Source of the DNA: Fontibacillus panacisegetis
Lineage (GTDB): Bacteria > Bacillota > Bacilli > Paenibacillales > Paenibacillaceae
DNA: 64,000 nucleotides
Reading direction: 5' to 3'
NCBI RefSeq assembly: GCF_900102215.1
Contig: NZ_FNBG01000003.1
Span: 124,001 to 188,000 of the forward strand
The notes under the pieces are model-generated. The model was not told the DNA's origin. It did not search any database and saw nothing but the letters and a program-made list of their open reading frames with translations. The position numbers were made by a program, and so were the translations under genes. Position 1 is the stretch's first letter. Each line of letters starts with the position of its first letter. Of this stretch, positions 53,833 to 62,322 are shown piece by piece.

Positions 53833-54507
53833 ATGAAACTGTTTGGATTAGTTCGTAATGAAAACATGAAGCTGTATAACATGCAGTCCACTTGGATCAT
53901 GCTCTGCATATCTTTTGTTTCCATTCTAACCATCCTGCTATTAACCACACTTCAGAACCAGCCTATTAGCAATTACTGGACCGTTGTGTTCAACTTATTC
54001 CAGATGGAAAACCAGATACTATATGTTATTCTAATTCTCTTCGTCTCCCAGATCATCAATTACGAATTCTCATCAGGTACTGCCAAGCTTTTGTTCATTC
54101 GCCCCATATCCCGTTTGCAAATCATACTGGCAAAATGGATATCCAGCGTTCAGTTTGCATTTCTGGTTCTGATCATCAATCTCGTCTCCTGTCTGCTACT
54201 GGCTCTTCCAATGTCAGGAGGGGTTTCCTTGATCGGGGATAACCTGCAGCAACTCTATATTTTGTGCACCATAAAGCTAGTCGCCTTTATTTTATATACC
54301 ACACTGTTCTTCTCACTAGCTGTTATGATTCGAAGTTCTGTTCTATTTATCATCATGTGCCTTGTTCTTATGGGATCACTTCAGAGCATGCCAAGTATGT
54401 TTATTTTTCCGCAGACCGGACTTTTGTTCTCAGCAGGCTGTTGGGTGATATTCTGTGGAAGCATCTTGATCTTTGCCCTAGCGCATTTTAAAAAGTCGGA
54501 TATTTAA
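53833..54507 (+). CDS. ABC-2 permease, second copy
   Basis: A 224-residue protein with about six helices, starting FGLVRNENMKLYNMQSTW, and INYEFSSGTAKLLFIRPISR mirrors the loop of the permease at 52235. The two are likely paralogues forming a heterodimer with the BcrA-like ATPase. ATG 53833 is used rather than the upstream TTG, with AGGGG nearby. It is the last gene before a strong terminator. Confidence 0.82.
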   Translation: MKLFGLVRNENMKLYNMQSTWIMLCISFVSILTILLLTTLQNQPISNYWTVVFNLFQMENQILYVILILFVSQIINYEFSSGTAKLLFIRPISRLQIILAKWISSVQFAFLVLIINLVSCLLLALPMSGGVSLIGDNLQQLYILCTIKLVAFILYTTLFFSLAVMIRSSVLFIIMCLVLMGSLQSMPSMFIFPQTGLLFSAGCWVIFCGSILIFALAHFKKSDI

Positions 54508-54524
54508 CCAAGCAAAATGCTCCC

Positions 54525-54576
54525 CTCACTGCAGCAGGTTTTCTTTTTAAACCTATCTGCCGTAAGGGGAGCATTT
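54525..54576 (+). terminator. Strong nested terminator closing the ABC cassette
   Basis: A 12-bp perfect stem (AAATGCTCCCCT with AGGGGAGCATTT) encloses a second pairing (GCAGCAGGTTT with AAACCTATCTGC region). It lies 18 bases after the stop. Confidence 0.82.
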
Positions 54577-54688
54577 CAAACTGGAGAACCCGTTCATTTA
54601 GTTTATATTATAAGTATGGATTTCGCCCAACAAGCTCCTATAATTCAAAGTGTATTCTTCTATCGTAAAATAACCGGTGTAAATGGAA

Positions 54689-54928
54689 TCAACTATCAAC
54701 AATAAATAACGACAATACCAAATTGATAATCGCCAATACTAGACCAATCGTAAGCACAAACGATGATCCCGATGCCGTTGCTTCTGTCATATCATTGGAC
54801 ACAGTGGATAAGTAAGTATTTTGTTTAGCTGATAAAAGCGAGACCATAACGGATATACCAATAGCACCTGCCACCTGCTGAATCGTTAGAAACGGCGAAA
54901 TTCCGGCAATAGTGCAGTTTTTTTTCAT
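54689..54928 (-). pseudogene. C-terminal remnant of an MFS (DHA2/EmrB-type) exporter
   Basis: Residues starting FLTIQQVAGAIGISVMVSLL resemble helix 13 region of DHA2 drug exporters, followed by a final helix (SSFVLTIGLVLAIINLVLSLFI). Nothing upstream in this frame matches the rest of the protein; the copy B repeat block begins within the first few codons. It lies directly downstream of the opine importer genes on the same strand. Confidence 0.6.
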
Positions 54929-55085
54929 TTGAATATTTCACCCAAGATAATTCCTGCAAATATGCAACTTATTTCTATCTTCAGCTCATATTTTGCCTTA
55001 TTCAGAGAGAAAAACTGCACATTTGCTGGCTTTCTATAGAATTGTGCGAATTCATTGCAAAAAGCCTGCACATTTGCAGGCTTTA
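54913..55085 (-). repeat. Triple CCTGCAAATGTGCAGG motif block (copy B, inverted)
   Basis: Motifs lie at 54953-54968 (CCTGCAAATATGCAAC), 55014-55029 (ACTGCACATTTGCTGG) and 55065-55080 (CCTGCACATTTGCAGG). Read on the minus strand the steps are 51 then 61 bases, matching the 52/61 spacing of copy A near lexA. A 20-bp terminal repeat as in copy A is not visible here, so this looks like the inner part of the same element. Confidence 0.6.
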
Positions 55086-55106
55086 GGTTTTTGCTTTAAT
55101 CATTGT

Positions 55107-55709
55107 TTACTGCTCCCCGACCTTAAATATACGATCACAAATTCGATTCAACAGACTCGTCTCATGGCTGACAACGATAACTCCGATATCCCTGTTTTTG
55201 CAGATGTTAAGAAACGAATGCCAAATTTTAGCTTGAGTAATCGCATCGAGCATGGTTGTCATTTCGTCAGCAATGATATATCTAGTGGCAGGATTCAGCG
55301 CACGAACTATGCAGAAGCGCTGCTTCTCACCACCGGACAGCTCGACAGGCCAGCGACTTAGCCATTCCTCCCGTATTTCAAAGGCATCGAGAATTTCCTG
55401 TGAGGGTGCATAGGATTCAGTCAAAACATCGCGCATGCGCCACTTGGGATTAATTGCTTTTTCCGGGTGCTGGTAGATCAATTGAACGGGGCGAAAAGTA
55501 TGCCTCTCCATTACCTGATCATCCACCGTTACACGCCCTCTCTGAGGTGCAATGTACCCGGCCAAAATTCTGGAGAGCGTCGTTTTGCCGCAACCGCTAT
55601 AGCCGGATAATCCCAGCACCTCGCCTGGAGCTACAGATATGTTCGTATCCTTCAATATCCAGCGGTCCTTGTGATAATAGTAACCCAGATTTTCCCCAAT
55701 CAGAGACAT
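55107..55709 (-). CDS. Opine-metallophore ABC importer ATP-binding protein (CntF-like)
   Basis: A 200-residue ATPase with Walker A SGYSGCGKTTLSRIL, signature LSGGEKQRFCIVRAL, Walker B YIIADEMTTMLD and H-loop VIVVSHE. The IADEMTTMLDAITQAKIW block is the one found in nickel/opine-metallophore importers. At 200 residues it is shorter than the usual 250, lacking the zinc-peptide C-terminal part of OppF. It is the last gene of the five-gene operon and overlaps the previous one by ten bases. A link to zinc import is inferred from the Zur-type promoter. Confidence 0.8.
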   Translation of the reverse strand: MSLIGENLGYYYHKDRWILKDTNISVAPGEVLGLSGYSGCGKTTLSRILAGYIAPQRGRVTVDDQVMERHTFRPVQLIYQHPEKAINPKWRMRDVLTESYAPSQEILDAFEIREEWLSRWPVELSGGEKQRFCIVRALNPATRYIIADEMTTMLDAITQAKIWHSFLNICKNRDIGVIVVSHETSLLNRICDRIFKVGEQ

Positions 55710-56530
55710 GGTGCAACCACTGCCTTTCCCGTAACTTCCGTATCGAAATCATGCTGCGGTAAAGCTCTCCATAGCCTTTGGGTATATTCAGTTTTCAGCC
55801 GTTCACCATTGCCTTCAAAAGCCTCCGCCTCAGAGATTTCCACCGTAGTTCCGTCCTTGATGACAGCCACACGGTCCGCGATTTCAAGAGCCGACATGAT
55901 ATCATGGGTAATCAGCATCACTCCCGCACCATCATCGGCAAATTGCTTAAGCTGCTTCAAGATTTCAGCAAGCGCCTCAGGATGGATTCCGGGCGTTGGC
56001 TCGTCAGCAATAACAAGCTTGACGCCTTCCCTTACACTGGTTGCAAACAGCACCCTGCGCAGCATCCCGCCTGACAGCTCATGTGGAAACAGCCGACCAT
56101 CGCTATTGTTCAAGCCATGTTGTGCAAAGAGCCGTTCCTGCTGTGCCTTTGCTGATTTCTTATTCAGGCCAATCTGAACCTGCTTTCCGACACGCATAAG
56201 AGGATCAAGATAATTAACCGATTGTGGGATAAAGGAAATTTCGCGTCCCCTAAGCTGTCCCTTCCTTTTGTCGGTCAACTCTTCACCCCTATACATGATG
56301 CTTCCGAGGCAGATGGCATTGCCAGGCAAAATGCCTAGCAACGCATGTGCCAATAGGCTTTTACCTGAACCGCTTGCACCTACCACGGCCACAATCTCAC
56401 CTTCCGCAATGTCCACATGCATATCGTTGATCGGCCATATTACGCGCTTTTGCGTTCCCTTAACATATTGAGAGAAGCCAATCGACAGGTTTTCCACCTG
56501 TAGTAACGTTTTTTTCTGTGTTGAACTCAA
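55700..56530 (-). CDS. Opine-metallophore ABC importer ATP-binding protein (CntD-like)
   Basis: A 276-residue ATPase. Walker A VGASGSGKSLLAHALLGILP, signature LSGGMLRRVLFATSV, Walker B LVIADEPTPGIHP and H-loop MLITHDIMSAL. The long GNAICLGSIMYRGEELTDKRK loop is like NikD/OppD. The TTG start is well spaced from GGGGGA. It acts with the CntF-like subunit encoded next. Confidence 0.82.
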   Translation of the reverse strand: MSSTQKKTLLQVENLSIGFSQYVKGTQKRVIWPINDMHVDIAEGEIVAVVGASGSGKSLLAHALLGILPGNAICLGSIMYRGEELTDKRKGQLRGREISFIPQSVNYLDPLMRVGKQVQIGLNKKSAKAQQERLFAQHGLNNSDGRLFPHELSGGMLRRVLFATSVREGVKLVIADEPTPGIHPEALAEILKQLKQFADDGAGVMLITHDIMSALEIADRVAVIKDGTTVEISEAEAFEGNGERLKTEYTQRLWRALPQHDFDTEVTGKAVVAPCL

Positions 56531-56544
56531 GCTGAATCCCCCTT

Positions 56545-57414
56545 CTATTCATTCGAGCTTGCTGGTTCCAGCAAAATACGGAGCTGCTCACCTATACTGT
56601 CAAAACATTTAACGACAACTACTAACAGCAGACCCGGAAAAACAACCAGCCACCATTTTCCCGTTGAAATATGGCTCATCGCTTCAGACAATATAATCCC
56701 GATCGCCGGAGTTTGCGGAGACAGCCCGAAGCCGAGAAAGGTTAGCGCCGCTTCATGCAAAATCACATGGGGAAACATGAGCAAAAACCCGATCATAATT
56801 TGCGGAAAAATCGCTGGCATGATGTGCTTTCTTGCAATGTACCACGGAGATTTTCCATAGCTTCTGGATATTTGGATATATTCGGCGCTTTTGATTTGAA
56901 GCACTTCAGAACGCACTACCCTTGCTAATGCTGTCCAATGAGTTAAAGAAATGCTCAATACGATACCATGAATACCTCCACCTGCGATAAAGCAAATCAG
57001 AACCATAAATACAAGATGCGGCATACCAATAAATAAATCGATGATCCAGGAGATAACTGCATCCACCGCCTTACCAAACGTCGCCGCGCAAATCCCCATA
57101 ACCGTTGCGATAATAACGCTGATCAAGGAGGCGAATGCCCCCACTGCCAATGACAGACGCAAACCCTTCATCGTTCGCGTCAGCATATCCCGTCCAAGCC
57201 AATCCGTTCCGAACAAATGTCCCAGACTTGGGGCAAGGTTTTTGTTCGTTGCATTCAAGCGAAGATGGTCATTGCTTAGCCAGAAGCTAAGTATCAGAAT
57301 GATGAGCAAAAAACCGGAGGATATCGTTAGCCACAAGAGCATTTTTTTTCGGACATTAAATTCCCCGCCTACTTTCACTCCTTGGACTTCGATCTCCTCT
57401 TGTATACTCAGCAT
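56545..57414 (-). CDS. Opine-metallophore importer permease (CntC-like)
   Basis: A 289-residue permease of the OppC/NikC type with six helices. The extracellular-facing N-terminal segment has LGHLFGTDWLGRDMLTRTMKGLRLS near 60, typical of this subunit, and the coupling loop SRSYGKSPWYIARKHIMPA near 170. ATG 57414 was chosen for GGGGGTGG upstream. It directly follows the CntB-like gene. Confidence 0.85.
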   Translation of the reverse strand: MLSIQEEIEVQGVKVGGEFNVRKKMLLWLTISSGFLLIILILSFWLSNDHLRLNATNKNLAPSLGHLFGTDWLGRDMLTRTMKGLRLSLAVGAFASLISVIIATVMGICAATFGKAVDAVISWIIDLFIGMPHLVFMVLICFIAGGGIHGIVLSISLTHWTALARVVRSEVLQIKSAEYIQISRSYGKSPWYIARKHIMPAIFPQIMIGFLLMFPHVILHEAALTFLGFGLSPQTPAIGIILSEAMSHISTGKWWLVVFPGLLLVVVVKCFDSIGEQLRILLEPASSNE

Positions 57415-57415
57415 A

Positions 57416-58381
57416 CTAAACCACCCCCTTCGTTCGTGGATCAACGATTCTGTTCAACATATCAGCAATCAGATTGCCTGCAAATACAAACAAGGAGCTG
57501 ATCAGAATAATGCCTACCATTAAGGGAAGATCACCTTTTAAACCGGCAGTCGTCAAGGTGCTGCCAAGCCCCGGATAAGCAAACACCTGCTCCGCCAGCA
57601 TAGAGCCTCCGAACAGCTCGCCAAAATAAGCAAATTGCAGGGATATGGCAGGAATGATGGAGTTACGAAAGCCGTGGTTTTTGAAAATTTGCCATCGGCT
57701 TTCGCCCCTCGCCATAGCAAAGGTAACGTACTCCGTGTTCAGGATATCGATCATTTTCTCGCGCGTATGCATCGCCACATTGGCAACGCCCAGAATGCTT
57801 AAAGTCAGAGCTGGCAGCACAAAATGATGAATCCGGTCAATGAAACGCACTTCGCTTTCCAGCATTCCAGCCGGAACCGCCAAGCCTACGGGGAACCACT
57901 TAAGCCAGACGGCAAACACGATTAACAGTATAAGCCCCATCCAGAAAATAGGGGTGGATACCAGCGTATAGCTGTACCATTTAATGATTTTATCTATTTT
58001 TTTACCCCGATTCATAGCAGCGGTCATCCCTAGCAAATACCCGAAAACCCCTGATAAAATCCACGCAGTGCCCATTAACGCCAATGAGGTCAAGAATCGA
58101 CTCTGGATAATATCAATGACCGGACTCCGATACAGCTTAGAGATGCCAAAGTTGCCCTCCAGCATCGCCCCTGCCCAGAACAAGTATTGCTCTACCGGGC
58201 TTTTATCCACGCCCCAATACTCTTTAAATTTCTCAATTTGCTCCGGCGATGCCGAGCTGTCTCCGCCGATGTATGCGTTAACCGGATCAAGGGGGGACAG
58301 ATGAATCAACGAAAAAGTCAGGACAGATAACCCGAATAACAGCGTTACTACACGAATCAGGCGGACCACTATGCTTTTCAT
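57416..58381 (-). CDS. Opine-metallophore importer permease (CntB-like)
   Basis: A 321-residue OppB/NikB-type permease. The opening MKSIVVRLIRVVTLLFGLSV leads to the first helix; the periplasm-like loop has PVNAYIGGDSSASPEQIEKFKEYWG and the coupling loop ARGESRWQIFKNHGFRN near 210. Its stop and the next start are one base apart. ATG 58381 avoids overlap with the binding-protein gene and gives the usual length. Confidence 0.85.
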   Translation of the reverse strand: MKSIVVRLIRVVTLLFGLSVLTFSLIHLSPLDPVNAYIGGDSSASPEQIEKFKEYWGVDKSPVEQYLFWAGAMLEGNFGISKLYRSPVIDIIQSRFLTSLALMGTAWILSGVFGYLLGMTAAMNRGKKIDKIIKWYSYTLVSTPIFWMGLILLIVFAVWLKWFPVGLAVPAGMLESEVRFIDRIHHFVLPALTLSILGVANVAMHTREKMIDILNTEYVTFAMARGESRWQIFKNHGFRNSIIPAISLQFAYFGELFGGSMLAEQVFAYPGLGSTLTTAGLKGDLPLMVGIILISSLFVFAGNLIADMLNRIVDPRTKGVV

Positions 58382-58386
58382 TACGA

Positions 58387-60051
58387 TCATTTGCCCCAAG
58401 TCCATTCTGTAACATTGCCAAACAAAGCCCATTCATGACCGTGGGAGTGAATCGGCTGCTTGCCGAGATCCAGCTTCTCATTAGCCAGGTACAAATGGTC
58501 TACACGCACCAGCCAAACAATCGGCGCATCTCCAATTCCGCTAAATCCGGTTGTTCCATCCCACTGAGCAAGCTTCCAGTACTTGTTTGACTCCTCCTGA
58601 GTAGGTGCGGTTAACGCCTTGTCCAGATACTCATCGACCTTGGGATTGCGATAATATGACATATTGTTGATGCCCTGATCGAACACCTTGGAGGAATTCA
58701 TTGTGTATAGCTGATGTGGGTGATGTCTCCCCCCTCCCCAAGCCACTGCGGCGGTCTTGCCTTTCACATAAATATCATCCCAGGTCGTACCCACCGTGTT
58801 CATCTTGATGCCGAATTCAGCGGCCTGATCTGCTACAGCTAATGAAAGGTCACTGCGAAGCTGGTCACTTGAGCTAAAATAAAGGGTAAACTCAGCTTTG
58901 CGACCGTCTTTTTCTACAATTCCGTCCTTGTTCGTATCCACCCAGCCCCCATCAGCAAGTATCTTTTTGGCAGCTTCGACATCACCATCCTCAGTAACGG
59001 TCTCTTCGTTAAACCACGGCATATTGTCACAAAGACAATACGCCTTCTGCCCGTAACCGTTCAATGCGACATCAAGAAGCTCCTGACGGTTAAGACCAAC
59101 ATTCAGAGACTGACGTATTGCGAGATCGCTGGTCACATCATTGCCGTACTCCACCTCTTTGCCATTAGTCAGACCTTTGCCGCCGCTCGGTTGTGTAGGC
59201 AGCATAATTCCACGGGAGTCAATGCTCTCATATATGCGAAGTGTCATCCCCTCCACCTGCTGCTCCGCGAATGTCGGAGGAACATAGACGATGTCGGCCT
59301 CACCAGCCTTTGCAGCAGCCAATGCGGCGTCCTCTTCATACAGCAGAAAAGTCAGCTTTTTGAATTGGGGCTCTGTCCCGTACCAGTAAGGATTGTATTC
59401 CATAATAACCTGCTGCCCATCATCGTATTGAACAATCTTATACGGTCCTGAACCAATCGGATTCTGTGAATAATGGTCATCGTAATGAGCCTTCGGAACA
59501 ATCCCGATCTCAGTGAGCTGGCTTACAAAGGTGGAACGCGGCTCGTTAAGTGTAATGACAACGGTGTGGTTATCAGTAGCTTCAATCGATTTCACAAACG
59601 ACAAATCGAATTTAATACCGTCCTCTTTAAGCATTTCATATGTAAACTTTACATCTCCCGCGGTAACCTGCTCCCCGTTGGAGAATTTAGCATCCTCGCG
59701 TAATGGGAAGGTCCACGTCAGCGCATCCTCGCTAATCGTATAGGATTTGGCAAGATCCCCGATAAAGTTAAGCTCTGGGTCAATCGTAAGCAACGAGCTA
59801 TGCGTCAGACGAATTTGTGTCATTCCCCAGCCTTTCTTCGGATCAAACTGCCCTCCGTCCATTTTTCCTACTGCAAGCACCAATTCCTCTTTATCCGTTT
59901 GCGAATTTATTGCACTAGATGCATCATGATTTGCTGTCAATTCAGATGAACCAGACTCACAGCCTGTCAATAACAAAAACACCGAAAATGCGCTTAGAAA
60001 ATACGATAAAGCCCTCTTTCTTGCTAACCATCTTCTATTTGATGCTCTCAT
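58387..60051 (-). CDS. Opine-metallophore ABC substrate-binding lipoprotein (CntA-like)
   Basis: A 554-residue solute-binding lipoprotein of the OppA/NikA/CntA family. The signal peptide ends in LLLTGC (cysteine near 31). The binding fold includes GMTQIRLTHSSLLTIDPE, SNGEQVTAGDVKFTYEML, IGSGPYKIVQYDDGQQV and HHPHQLYTMNSSKVF, the last with several His residues near the predicted pocket. GGAGG lies before the ATG. Its promoter contains a Zur box, so zinc starvation should induce it. Substrate is inferred to be a zinc-opine complex. Confidence 0.85.
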   Translation of the reverse strand: MRASNRRWLARKRALSYFLSAFSVFLLLTGCESGSSELTANHDASSAINSQTDKEELVLAVGKMDGGQFDPKKGWGMTQIRLTHSSLLTIDPELNFIGDLAKSYTISEDALTWTFPLREDAKFSNGEQVTAGDVKFTYEMLKEDGIKFDLSFVKSIEATDNHTVVITLNEPRSTFVSQLTEIGIVPKAHYDDHYSQNPIGSGPYKIVQYDDGQQVIMEYNPYWYGTEPQFKKLTFLLYEEDAALAAAKAGEADIVYVPPTFAEQQVEGMTLRIYESIDSRGIMLPTQPSGGKGLTNGKEVEYGNDVTSDLAIRQSLNVGLNRQELLDVALNGYGQKAYCLCDNMPWFNEETVTEDGDVEAAKKILADGGWVDTNKDGIVEKDGRKAEFTLYFSSSDQLRSDLSLAVADQAAEFGIKMNTVGTTWDDIYVKGKTAAVAWGGGRHHPHQLYTMNSSKVFDQGINNMSYYRNPKVDEYLDKALTAPTQEESNKYWKLAQWDGTTGFSGIGDAPIVWLVRVDHLYLANEKLDLGKQPIHSHGHEWALFGNVTEWTWGK

Positions 60052-60110
60052 GAGATACCTCCACAGTATGGTTGTTTATTAATAATAATCATTACTATTA
60101 ATATCGTGTT

Positions 60111-60140
60111 AATTGTAATTATTACGATTAAAATTGTCAA
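60111..60140 (-). promoter_or_regulatory. Promoter of the importer operon with a Zur box
   Basis: On the minus strand TTGACA (60135-60140) and TACAAT (60112-60117) are 17 bases apart. The Zur-type sequence AATTGTAATTATTACGATT (60111-60129) covers the -10 and part of the spacer; it differs from the Bacillus Zur box (AATCGTAATNATTACGATT) at one position. Confidence 0.82.
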
Positions 60141-60214
60141 TAATTTCTTCTTCTTTATATGGAATCACAATGTAAAAGAGCTTTTCACTAATAGACGAAC
60201 AACCAAAATTATCG

Positions 60215-60249
60215 TATAATAACATTGTTATATAACATCGTTATATAAC
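60215..60249 (+). promoter_or_regulatory. tetR promoter region with twin GTTATATAAC palindromes
   Basis: TATAAT at 60215-60220 is followed by two perfect 10-bp palindromes GTTATATAAC at 60227-60236 and 60240-60249, 13 bp apart. The position just past the -10 suggests autorepression by the TetR protein. No clear -35 is visible. Confidence 0.6.
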
Positions 60250-60277
60250 GTAATCACAAGGAAATGGGGGATCATTA

Positions 60278-60799
60278 ATGCCACCAAAAGCAAAGGTGTC
60301 CCGTGAAGAAATACTTGATAAAGCCTTTGAGCTTACGAGGAAAAACGGTTACGAGAATTTGACGGCCCGATTACTAGCGAAGGAGCTCAATTGTTCTACA
60401 CAACCCATATTTCATATCTTTGAAAATATGAATCATCTTAAAGCGGCTTTATATGATAATGTCCGCCTTTATTTCTCAGAGGTAATGAATACGCCATCTA
60501 CAGATCCTGATATTCCACTGTTTCTAAGTATGGGGTTAAGCTATCTGGAATTGGCGCAAACAGAAAAACATCTGTTTCGATTGTTATGTATGTCGGATTC
60601 TTTTCAGCTGGATAGCTTGTATGAATTGGCTGGTAAAGACATACCTTCTTTGGATTCCAAAGTAATTACAAAAATGTGGATTTTCACACATGGGATCGCT
60701 TCTATTCTAGCCACAAATACGACCGTACTACCGAAGACCGAAATTCGTGAGTTGCTTATCGAAGTTTTTCAAGATTTCTATCACGGTAAACCAGATTAA
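60278..60799 (+). CDS. TetR/AcrR family regulator
   Basis: A 173-residue regulator. The helix-turn-helix is SREEILDKAFELTRKNGYENLTARLLAKELNCSTQPIFHIF at about 8-48, with the STQPIFHIF recognition helix. A helical ligand domain follows. It lies 24 bp before the acyltransferase gene and shares its direction; twin palindromes in its promoter suggest it controls this pair. GGGGG lies before the ATG. Confidence 0.88.
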   Translation: MPPKAKVSREEILDKAFELTRKNGYENLTARLLAKELNCSTQPIFHIFENMNHLKAALYDNVRLYFSEVMNTPSTDPDIPLFLSMGLSYLELAQTEKHLFRLLCMSDSFQLDSLYELAGKDIPSLDSKVITKMWIFTHGIASILATNTTVLPKTEIRELLIEVFQDFYHGKPD

Positions 60800-60823
60800 T
60801 TCTTTGAAAGAGGTGTAAGTATA

Positions 60824-62092
60824 ATGGACGTTAAAATTAGTAAGGAACGCACACATTTGTTTTCACCTAACATCAACATCGGGGTGATGGTTCAAATTAC
60901 GGGTGATGTAGAGCTGAATCTACTTGAATCTGCCATCTCTCGAGCTGTATCCAACAATGAAATTTTGAAATGCAAAATTCGAATTGCTGATGATGGAGAC
61001 GCTTATTATTCCGTACAAGCAAAACCATGTTATTCCTTCAGCGTTACTAATCTGGAATGGCAAGAAATAATCAAGCAGCAAGAACGCATTCCTTTTCAAT
61101 TAAAGCAAGGTGAACTTATCCGTTTTTTCGCAATACCTCAGGACAACTTCGTTCGATTAGTCATTGTAGCTCACCACCTTGCGGGTGACGGACTGTCCAT
61201 TTCGTACTTGCTAGAAGATATTATGAATGCACTTGCGGGTAATCCTCTTACATACAAGCCATTACAGCTCTGGTCAACGGAAAACAAGGATGAGTACGGC
61301 AAGTTAAATCCCTTTTTGAGAATTATGATGTCAAGACTAAACAAAAAGTGGAATAAGTCGGGGAAGGTCTTTTCTTTCGAGGATTATGAATGGATGTTTC
61401 ACACCTATTGGACAGAACGAGAAGCGGCTATTTTTACTCAAAACATACGTAAGGGTGATCTCACTAAACTGCAAGAGTTGTCTAAAGCCAATTCCGTCAC
61501 ACTGAATACCACGATTTCAACCGCATTTATTAAGGCTGCCAAAGAAAAATCAGATGTAGGTATGGCAGTTAGCATACGTCCTGAAGGCTATTCTGGCATG
61601 GGAAATTATGCTAGTGGAATCTCGATACAATACACTTATGATCACGCAAAGAATTTCTGGGAAAATGCACAAGTGGTACACAGCCTTATTTACGATAAAT
61701 TGAATAACAATGCTAAAAAATATTTCTTATTACAGTTCATGAGTGGGCTGGCCCCCACCTTGATTGACGCAGCCTACTTCGCTGCCTTTGATGGATATTC
61801 GAATAAAGCAGCAAAGACGATGCAAAAAATGTTCGGCTATAACGGAAATCCTAAAGCAATTAGCCTTACCAATTTGACCAAACTCAATATTCCTGCTCAG
61901 TATGGAAAATACGCTCTATCTGATTTTACAATGGTTCCACCACTTGTACCCAATGGCAAACGTGTCATAGGAATAGCTACATTGGAAGAAACACTAACCA
62001 TCTCTATGCGCGTAGAAAAGAATACGATCACTCCATCTGAAAAGGTATTCTTCGAAAATGCTATACAGGAACTCATGCCATATCAATCTTAA
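60824..62092 (+). CDS. Condensation-domain superfamily acyltransferase
   Basis: A 422-residue stand-alone protein with the HHxxxDG motif (VAHHLAGDGLSI near residue 115-122), the active site of the NRPS condensation/alcohol-acetyltransferase fold. A second half from about 200 contains SVTLNTTISTAFIKAAKE and VSIRPEGYSGMGNYAS, the hallmark region of the family's latch strand. It would transfer an acyl group to an amine or alcohol. No carrier-protein or adenylation gene is beside it. Paired with the TetR gene. Confidence 0.78.
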   Translation: MDVKISKERTHLFSPNINIGVMVQITGDVELNLLESAISRAVSNNEILKCKIRIADDGDAYYSVQAKPCYSFSVTNLEWQEIIKQQERIPFQLKQGELIRFFAIPQDNFVRLVIVAHHLAGDGLSISYLLEDIMNALAGNPLTYKPLQLWSTENKDEYGKLNPFLRIMMSRLNKKWNKSGKVFSFEDYEWMFHTYWTEREAAIFTQNIRKGDLTKLQELSKANSVTLNTTISTAFIKAAKEKSDVGMAVSIRPEGYSGMGNYASGISIQYTYDHAKNFWENAQVVHSLIYDKLNNNAKKYFLLQFMSGLAPTLIDAAYFAAFDGYSNKAAKTMQKMFGYNGNPKAISLTNLTKLNIPAQYGKYALSDFTMVPPLVPNGKRVIGIATLEETLTISMRVEKNTITPSEKVFFENAIQELMPYQS

Positions 62093-62241
62093 TTACCTTA
62101 ATGCTCTCTGTTTAAGTCCAGATATAAACATAACCAAAATTGCGAATTTTGAATGCTTCAAACTGAGGCGGTATGTTATAACCCATCCATATGGGACCTG
62201 TGAAAAAAACAGCCCAATTCCATTTGGATTTTTTCGGAAAG

Positions 62242-62287
62242 GCCCTAACCTTAGATAGCAAGTCTATCATAGGTCAGGGCTTCTTTT
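62242..62287. terminator. Bidirectional terminator between the acyltransferase and EamA genes
   Basis: GCCCTAACCTTAGATAG pairs with CTATCATAGGTCAGGGC in a long stem with one mismatch and a bulge, followed by TTCTTTT. It separates the convergent genes. Confidence 0.78.
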
Positions 62288-62322
62288 AATGCTCTTTGCA
62301 TGATTTATGCAACTATCGTTTA

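Noticed and set aside
60081-60099. AATAATAATCATTACTATT as a possible Fur box beside the Zur site
   Set aside because: Only about two thirds of positions match a Fur palindrome in an AT-rich stretch; too weak to list as a site.
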